A DNA stretch of 64,000 nucleotides from Bedellia somnulentella (Eukaryota; Arthropoda; Insecta; Lepidoptera; Bedelliidae). The stretch spans positions 5,642,001 through 5,706,000 of the forward strand of contig OY755177.1 of assembly GCA_963576735.1 (NCBI GenBank). The letters are read 5' to 3'. A model generated the notes under the pieces. That model ran no database searches, was not told the DNA's origin, and saw only the letters and a list, made by a program, of their open reading frames with translations. Position numbers and translations under genes: made by a program. Below are positions 57,565 through 64,000 of this stretch, one piece after another. Numbering within the stretch: the stretch's first letter is position 1; each line of letters begins with the position of its first letter.

Positions 57565-57627
57565 TAATCTGAAATTAAAATAGTAATAAAATATTTAAAT
57601 TGAAATTATTTAAAATTATGTAAAGAA

Positions 57628-58921
57628 CTAACCACTAGCGGGTTTAATTAAATTAGTATGGTATCTTATATGTTTACGTCCCACTGCTAAAGTTACATTA
57701 TGTTTGTTATGCACCTTAATTATTTTATAAGGGCCTTTCCAAATTGGAGATAAGGCTTTTCGTTGTTTATGGTGGTGTTTTAAATACACCATGTCACCTG
57801 ATTTATAAGTGGTATCTCGAGATCCTACATCGTAGTACCGCTTTGAAGTTTCTTTCTTAGATAATATATTTTCAATTGCCTTTTCTCGGCTGAAAAGCAT
57901 TCTATATTTTAAAGCCCGTATGTATTCGTCATAGGTAGTATTAGTATTAGTTTCGTACAGGGAATTTGGAATTTGTGGTTTATAACCATATAAAAGTTCG
58001 TAGGGCGTAAATTCAGTGGTACAGTGGGGAGTAGTATTGTAGGATAAAATAGCAGTAAATAAATAGGAATGCCAGTCATTCTGGTTATCATTAACAAATG
58101 ATTTTAAGTATTCTTTGAGAGTGGCATGAGAACGTTCTAGTGCACCATTTGTTTGAGGGTGATAGGGAGTAGTAAAAAGAGATTTAATTTTAAATATTTG
58201 CATTAATTGTTTAAATAATTCGGAGGTAAAGCAAGTGCCTAAATCAGTTAGAATAGTTTTAGGAAATCCAAACAGAGACATAAAGTGAACGAGGTTACGA
58301 GCAATTTCGTTACTCGTTGAAGTGACCATGGGGTAGGCAGAGGTGAACTTAGTGAGGTCATCTTGTAATGTTAGAATAAATTTGAATTGTTGGAAACCTG
58401 CTTCTGGTAATGGACCTACTACATCTAAAGCTAATCTTTCAAACGGTCGAGTAGAAGTGGAAGTTATTTCCATAGGAGCTTTGTTGGATCTTCTTAAAGG
58501 TTTATTAACTTGGCATAACTTACAATTTTTAACATAGTTTTCTATGTCGGAGCGCATACTTTTCCAATAATATGCGGCTTTAATACGATTATACATCCTT
58601 TTGGAGCCGGGGTGACCCGCTTTGACTGAGTCATGATTTTCTTTCATTATTATAGGGACTTCAATCGGTGTAGGATATATCATTTGATTTTTATAAATAT
58701 GTATTTTTATATTAGTATTATGAAATACATTAGATATCATATCATAAATTTTAGTATATGGTATCTTAGAGAAGGGATCTGAAAAGTCTGATAAAGCAAG
58801 TTCATTAATATCTGAGTTATCCCTAATTATAGTATCTCTAAGCTTAATTAATAAATTATAAATATCTTTAAATTTAGTTTCATCATAATGATGAACTTTC
58901 GTAAATAATAAGTAGTAAGTT
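57628..58921 (-). pseudogene. errantivirus integrase (end of pol)
   Basis: From 58921 the frame continues the pol reading frame after the SINE insertion. It has an HHCC zinc finger (HDSVKAGHPG...CKLCQ) and the DDE core: LALDVVG, ILTDLG and ALERSH with 35 residues between the last two. A GPY/F-type C-terminal module follows (WKGPYKIIKV) and the stop is at 57628. The integrase itself has no internal stop. It joins the DNA copy to the host chromosome. It is separated from RT only by the inserted SINE cluster, so all pol domains were once one frame. Confidence 0.88.
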
Positions 58922-59566
58922 TTTTAATGTTTTTTGACATGAGTTCCTCATGTGGGGATTATTACTCATAAATAAAAGATGTTATTAAAGGAAAGAAAAA
59001 TTTCGACACTGGCGGGGTTCGAACCCGCGACCTTCGGGTATACGCCCCCGTCGCTCTGCCAACTGAGCTACAGTGTCAGTTGGCATCCAGCGCGAAATTT
59101 CTCTATCCTTTGTTTCTTTTTTACACGTTCAAGTAGTGTTTGCGTTTCCTACCTCCGAATTTTAACTAATTCGGACGGCCACTTGTCTACCTTTTCAGAT
59201 AGAATGCAAATGTTGGAAACGCCTAACTTTCACATAATTTAATGTTTTTTGACATGAGTTCCTCATGTGGGGATTATTACTCATAAATAAAAGATGTTAT
59301 TAAAGGAAAGAAAAATTTCGACACTGGCGGGGTTCGAACCCGCGACCTTCGGGGGCGTATACCGTGGGCGTACCGCGTGTAAAAGGTAGACAAGTGGCCG
59401 TCCGAATTAGTTAAAATTCGGAGGTAGGAAACGCAAACACTACTTGAACGTGTAAAAAAGAAACAAAGGATAGAGAAATTTCGCGCTGGATGCCAACTGA
59501 CACTGTAGCTCAGTTGGCAGAGCGACGGGGGCGTATTTTCTTTCCTTTAATAACATCTTTTATTTA
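58922..59566. repeat. SINE-C cluster inserted in pol
   Basis: SINE-C on the minus strand has GACACTGTAGCTCAGTTGGC, a GGTTCGAACCCCGCC B box and a CAGTGTC end pairing with the start. One full copy (58923-59240) is followed by a partial direct copy and then an inverted piece: 59376-59533 is the inverse of about 59041-59196. GTAGTAAGTTTT occurs on both sides, about 58910-58921 and 59569-59580, as the target duplication. Confidence 0.75.
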
Positions 59567-61861
59567 TGAGTAGTAAGTTTTGTTCTTATCGATAATACAT
59601 CGTAGTGTGAACGGTTCGCGCTCGGACTGGAACAATTCCGCTGAATTGTCAAATCGGGATAGGAGTTCTTCGCAGTTGGGCAAAGAGTAGTCAAAGTCGA
59701 TAGAGAAGGGACACGCGATTAACTTATTTTTACTAAGGTGAAGACTTATAGAATGTTCTTCGATAATTGTATTAGGATTTGGCAATGACTTTGTAAATTG
59801 AGCTTTAAAGTATTTTTCATAAGAAAGATTTAATAAAGAATTATGCTCTATGGCATTAACTGGGCAACGGGACAATGCGTCCGCGTTTGAATTGAGGCAA
59901 CCTTGTTTATAGGTAATTTCATAATCATATTCCTCCAGCTTGAGGCGCCAACAAATAAGCCTACTGCCGGGGTCTTTAACGTTGAAAAGCCATACTAGGG
60001 GCCTGTGATCCGTAACAATTTTAAATTTACGGCCAAAAATATAAGGACGGAATGTCTTAACAGCGAAGATAATAGCTAGGAGTTCTTTCTCTGTAGCTGA
60101 GTAATTGCCTTCTGGCTTATTTAAAGTACGGGAAGCATAAGCGATGGGCTTATCTTTACCAACATCACCTTGCGAGAGAATTGCACCAATGGCGTAGTTA
60201 GAGGCATCCGTTTTTATAATAAAAGGTTTAGAAAAATCTGGGTACTGAAGTAACGGAGCAGAAATAAGTTTGTTTTTAAGATATTGGAATGCATTTTCTT
60301 GGTCATGAGTCCAAATAAAAGAAGCATCTTTCTTTAGCAGAGAAGTAAGTGGTTTAGTAATTTTGGCAAAGTTATCGATGAAACGTCGGTAGTATCCGAC
60401 AAGACCAAGAAAGGATTTTATTTGTTTACTATTTTGTGGAACTGGAAATTCAGAAACGGCCTTGACCTTTTCGGGGTTTGGAGATACACCTTTATCGGTG
60501 ATAATGTGTCCTAAATAAGCGACTTCACGTCTTAGAAACTCGCATTTGTCTGGTTGTAACTTAAGATGAAATTTACGGAATCTGTCAAATACAAGTTTTA
60601 GCTCATTAATATGGGATTCAAGGTCGTGAGAGTATATTATGCAGTCATCAAGGTATACATAGCAGTGGAGGCCTTGAAGACCAGAAAGAACTGTATTCAT
60701 AAGTCGTTGGAAGGTTACAGGTGCGTTTTTAAGTCCAAACGGCATCCTGGTGAACTCATAATGACCTGAGACGCTAGAATTGGTGCTTACGGTGAATCCA
60801 GTTTTTGGAGCGTCTTTGGGACTCATTTTAAGTTGATGGAACCCGCTTACTAAGTCAAGCGTGCTAAAATACTTAGAATGACCAAGTTGGTCAAGGATAT
60901 CAGTGATGAGTGGAAGAGGATAACTTTCTGAAACTGAGATATCGTTTAAATGGCGATAGTCTATAACTATCCTCCACTTCTTAACGCCTGAGGCGTCCAT
61001 TTTCTTAGGCACCACCCATACTGGTGCGTTCCAGGGTGAATTAGAGGGTTGAATTATACCCTGATCCAACATTTTCTTAATTTGTGTGTCCACTTCCGTT
61101 TTGTGGCACTCTGGAAAACGATATGTTTTACCGTGAATGGGAGCAGCATCCCCAGTATTAAAAGAATGCTCAATAGCATTAGTAAAAGATAATGGTTCTC
61201 CCTCTAAATAAAAAATATCAGTGTATTGAGAACAGCATTCTAAAATATTTTTTTCCTCTTCGTGATTTAAGTGAGAGCAACGTATTTTTTCCAAGACTTG
61301 ATTATGTCTGTTGCTCGAATAAGATTTTAATTGATGTATGTTTGCAACTGAATTTTGAGATACTGAGTCGGGATAATTGAAAGGTATAAGATTTAAATAA
61401 TATTCGTTAACATGAACTTCTGATTCAGTAGTGTTGAGAACTGAGACATTTACTCTTTTGTTAGGCTTAATGGTTACAATGCAATTAGAGACATGGACAC
61501 CTTCAGAAATAGAATGGTCTAAAACAAGCGCTTCTCTTATATCCATGTATCTATCGAACCATTCTTGAGTTACGGGACACTCTATAATGGTTTCTGAACG
61601 CGGAGGTAAAACATAGGAAGACTTACTAAAGCAAAATGGAATAATTATAAGTTTATTCATAACTAATGTATTATTAGAATATTGTATATCTATATTAAAA
61701 TGTTGTATAAAATCAGTGCCTAAAATACCGTCATAATTAAGATTAATTGAGTCACTAATAGAATGAAAATCAAATTTAAAGTCAGTGTTTTTGTATTCAA
61801 AATAAAGTAAAATAGTACCTAACGATTCGCAATAAGAGTCATTATCGTTTAATCCTTGAAG
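59564..61861 (-). pseudogene. errantivirus protease end, reverse transcriptase and RNase H
   Basis: The frame is open from 61861 and first gives the protease C-terminus (DGILGTDFI). The RT follows with WRIVIDYRHLNDIS, FSTLDLVSGFHQ, TRMPFGLKNAPVTFQR and the catalytic YVYLDD. RNase H carries KTDASNYAIGAIL, YSATEKELLAIIFA and VTDHRPL. The frame ends artificially at 59564 inside inserted SINE-C sequence. Catalytic residues of RT and RNase H look intact. It converts element RNA into DNA and removes the RNA strand. Confidence 0.9.
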
Positions 61862-62611
61862 TTAAACTTTAGTAGATGTAGAAAAGATTGGTTTGTTTAA
61901 ACGTGAATGTTTCACTATTGAAACTGTATCGATGAGAAAGCAGAGAGGTTCATTATTATAATTCGTTTTTAAGTAAACATGTGGTAAAGAAATTTTGTTA
62001 TTTAATTTGTTTATTTTATAAAGAGAATCAACATTAGAATTAATAATTATATTATGATCGACCATCTGCGAACTTTGTTCGTTCTGTGGCTTAATTGATT
62101 CTTTGACCGTAGACACAACAACTTCGAGAGCACTGTTATCTTTTTCCGAGAATTGCTCCCGCGCACAAAAAGTGGGTTTACACTTGTTTGTTTTATGAAC
62201 TCGTATAGAGCTGTTAGCTTTATGACGAGGGGTAGACAGAGACTTACTGGTGTTGTGTTTAACCTGTGCAGGTAAAAAATCAGAGACACAGGGTGATGAT
62301 TGAGACATATTATTGTTCAAAACTCGTGCATTACAGAAATCAGGGACACGAGGGGTAGACAGAGGTTCAACCTTGGGTAAAACTTGCGCGTTTAAAAATT
62401 CAGGGACGCAAGGTGAAGGTTGAGACACACTGTTATTAATAACTCGTGCATTAGAAAAAACAGGGACACGAGGGGTAGACAGAGGCACAACCTTGGGTAA
62501 AACTTGCGCGTTTAAAAATTTAGGGACGCAAGGTGAAGGTTGAGACACGCTGTTATTAATAACTCGTGCATTAGAAAAAACAGGGACACGAGGGGTAGAC
62601 AGAGGCAACAT
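61862..62611 (-). pseudogene. errantivirus protease region with tandem repeats
   Basis: Starts MLPLSTPRVPVFSNARVIN and contains three 40-residue (120-bp) tandem units plus a fourth partial one: 62611-62492, 62491-62372, 62371-62252, then to about 62225. The retropepsin follows with LCFLIDTVSI, where D-T-V replaces the usual D-T/S-G, so the active site looks damaged. A TAA at 61864-61862 separates it from the rest of pol in the same frame. The repeat resembles a Pro/Ser-rich linker expanded between gag and protease. Confidence 0.75.
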
Positions 62612-62790
62612 GTTTTATAGTTACATCCTCCAAAACATTTACATTGCGATTAACGTTAAAACTTTGCGTCGGCTTCTGTTTATTTTTGTATTGAAGCTTA
62701 CGACATTCTTCAATAAGATGCCCACGATTCTTACAATAGGAGCATGTTTTAAAATTATTACTATTATTATTTTGGGAACATTCTTTAGTT
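62571..62790 (-). pseudogene. C-terminal end of errantivirus gag
   Basis: A CCHC zinc knuckle (C-x2-C-x4-H-x4-C) is encoded at 62744-62703 with TCSYCKNRGHLIEEC. The frame ends at 62571, overlapping the next frame by about 40 bases. Such a knuckle binds the genomic RNA during packaging. Everything upstream is replaced by an unrelated LINE. Confidence 0.7.
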
Positions 62791-64000
62791 TCTCGCCTCT
62801 CCCATGGCCGAAACAGAAAATTAGAATTTTAAATGGGAGAGGCGGTACTCCCCGACAAGAGCACAGTCGGTCGGGGTCAGGGAGTCAAGTTCAAAAACCG
62901 ACGGACGATCCGAGCCGTATCGAGCAGCACCGCTTTCTGCATCTGTGCTGGAACCGACACGCCACAGAAATCCAACCGCCTCAAGTTGGTCGCGGGGCTG
63001 GTTGGAATTAACCCGTTCGCGGACAAAACAATTGGGATTATTTCTGTCGAAGTCACACCCCACATGTCGGTGATCTCGTGAGCCAGATCGAGATATTTCC
63101 GACGCTTCTCGGTGTCGGCTTTCACGAGACCCTCGTCATGAGGGATAGTGACATCCACTAGAAATACCCTCGACTGCGACCGATCCCATACCACGATATC
63201 AGGCTTATTCGCTAGAATAGTCCTGTCCGTGATAACGGATCGGTCCCAATAGATTTTGGCACGGTCGTTTTCTAGGATTGGCTCCGGCAGATACTTGTAA
63301 AACGGCAGCCTCTGTTGCAGGAGTCCGTATTTCAGAGCGAGCTCCTGATGCAGGATTTTGGCTGCTTGGTTATGTCTGTGCAAGTACTCAGTGTTAGCAA
63401 GAGCCGAACAACCGGAAATAACATGCCTAAGTGACTCTCCGGGACGGCCACATGCTCGACAGATGTCTGTGGTACCGTCCTTTAGGATGTATTTCCGATA
63501 GTTCCGCGTCTTGATAACCTGGTCTTGTATTGCACAGACAAAACCTTCGGTTTCCCCAAAGAGGTCCCCGAAACGCAGCCAATGCAGGGAGGCTTTACGG
63601 TCCACGAAAGGTTCGTGAAGTACCTTGTAAAACCTCCCGTGCAGCTCCTTCTCTTTCCATACGGACTCCCGAACAGAGGTGCTAAGTACCTCCGGGGTTC
63701 GCCAATCCTGTGAGGCCAACGATAAGGGAGTCAGTCCTTTATCACTAGCGACCACCTCTCCCCGAATACTATCATCCGTCATCGTCAAAAAATAGTTTCT
63801 GAGGTTGCATACCTCACGGTTGTGCATGGTTTTGGCACTCAAGAGGCCTCGACCACCAGACTTCCGCGGGATATACAATCTCATAACCGACGACCTCGGA
63901 TGATGCATTCGATGAGAGGTCATCATCGTGCGGACTCGTCTGTCCAGAGCGTCGAGTTCGGTCTGAGTCCATCTGAGCACGCCAAATGTGAACATCAGTA
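62791..64000 (-). mobile_element. non-LTR retrotransposon with restriction-like endonuclease (R2/R4-type), 3' part
   Basis: The element enters from the right window edge and ends near 62791, next to the gag remnant. It includes the coding end at 62877-63995 and a 3' UTR of about 85 bp with a 12-bp inverted repeat (62794-62805 and 62833-62844). Confidence 0.7.
62877..63995 (-). CDS. C-terminal part of an R2/R4-type LINE ORF
   Basis: 373 codons are open without breaks; the true start lies beyond the window. The piece corresponds to the region after the RT: the CCHC motif CRACGRPGESLRHVISGC (C-x2-C-x8-H-x4-C), then KPDIVVWD and VFLVDVTIPHD, the PD...D core of the restriction-like endonuclease found in R2, R4/Dong and NeSL groups. 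It ends VRRFLNLTP. That nuclease cleaves a defined target to start reverse transcription. The part in view is uninterrupted, so the copy may be young. Its codon use is GC-richer than the surroundings. Confidence 0.75.
   Translation of the reverse strand: MFTFGVLRWTQTELDALDRRVRTMMTSHRMHHPRSSVMRLYIPRKSGGRGLLSAKTMHNREVCNLRNYFLTMTDDSIRGEVVASDKGLTPLSLASQDWRTPEVLSTSVRESVWKEKELHGRFYKVLHEPFVDRKASLHWLRFGDLFGETEGFVCAIQDQVIKTRNYRKYILKDGTTDICRACGRPGESLRHVISGCSALANTEYLHRHNQAAKILHQELALKYGLLQQRLPFYKYLPEPILENDRAKIYWDRSVITDRTILANKPDIVVWDRSQSRVFLVDVTIPHDEGLVKADTEKRRKYLDLAHEITDMWGVTSTEIIPIVLSANGLIPTSPATNLRRLDFCGVSVPAQMQKAVLLDTARIVRRFLNLTP

Larger units (their letters stand above)
55110..62790 (-). mobile_element. 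defective errantivirus (Gypsy-type LTR element with env)
   Basis: Minus-strand order: end of gag with a zinc knuckle, protease, RT, RNase H, integrase, env, polypurine tract and 3' LTR. This is the layout of insect errantiviruses. The 5' LTR and most of gag are missing because a different LINE abuts the gag remnant at about 62790. Further breaks are a SINE-C cluster in pol and a LINE-X tail in env. No second LTR is available for dating. Confidence 0.9.

Noticed and set aside
58990..59080. Possible functional tRNA gene
   Set aside because: The acceptor and T arms fit a tRNA, but the anticodon stem does not pair properly and the same sequence continues into a SINE body present in several copies.
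62610..63011. 133-codon plus-strand frame
   Set aside because: It crosses from gag remnant to an unrelated LINE and is antisense to both.

Overview
The window looks like insect nuclear DNA, most likely from a moth or butterfly. It is AT-rich, its genes have small exons and GT-AG introns, and the rest is a dense, nested layer of retrotransposons, SINEs and MITEs. The order is inferred from this overall character; no single marker in the window proves it.

Three spliced host genes can be reconstructed, all on the minus strand. (1) A DNAJC8-like J-domain spliceosomal protein has six phase-0 exons between 20655 and 1683; its introns hold most of the repeats in the first 20 kb. (2, 3) A tandem pair of secreted proteins lies at 31475-29937 and 39973-35401. 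Both have five exons with identical intron phases, a signal peptide, a TATA box and six cysteines at nearly identical spacing. They are clear paralogues of a family I can only tentatively compare with insect TsetseEP/DUF725 proteins. Minor gene-like items are an orphan THAP first exon (32509-32585) and two copies of a small glycine-rich peptide gene (49705-49887 and 52506-52634).

Mobile DNA by region: 1-1.3 kb, SINE pieces and an inverted repeat; 1.9-3.2 kb, a long-TIR MITE with a second MITE inside it; 4.7-6.4 kb, a hAT relic with 8-bp target duplications and a SINE inside; 10.4-11.2 kb, a MITE full of short palindromes; 17-19.3 kb, an unclassified TIR element carrying a broken ORF with KxHDQI-type repeats; 22.3-22.7 kb, an array of LINE tails; 23.1-24.0 kb, an 890-bp hairpin; 24.5-29.1 kb, a non-LTR element split by a 1.76-kb insertion; 33.7 kb and 37.6-38.2 kb, TTA/TAA-flanked MITEs; 45.4-48.2 kb, a second non-LTR element; 50.6-52.5 kb, two non-LTR elements joined; 53.5-54.5 kb, an internally deleted mariner; 55.1-62.8 kb, a defective errantivirus (gag tail, pol, env, 3' LTR), itself inserted in a SINE and interrupted by others; 62.8-64.0 kb, the 3' part of a non-LTR element with a restriction-like endonuclease.

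The most informative pattern runs across the whole window. Two abundant SINE families and one LINE family end in the same kind of tail: CTCTGCC-ACCCC...GGG...GGCGTGA followed by TATG-type repeats, able to fold as a two-step hairpin. This suggests that the SINEs are mobilised by the LINE's reverse transcriptase.
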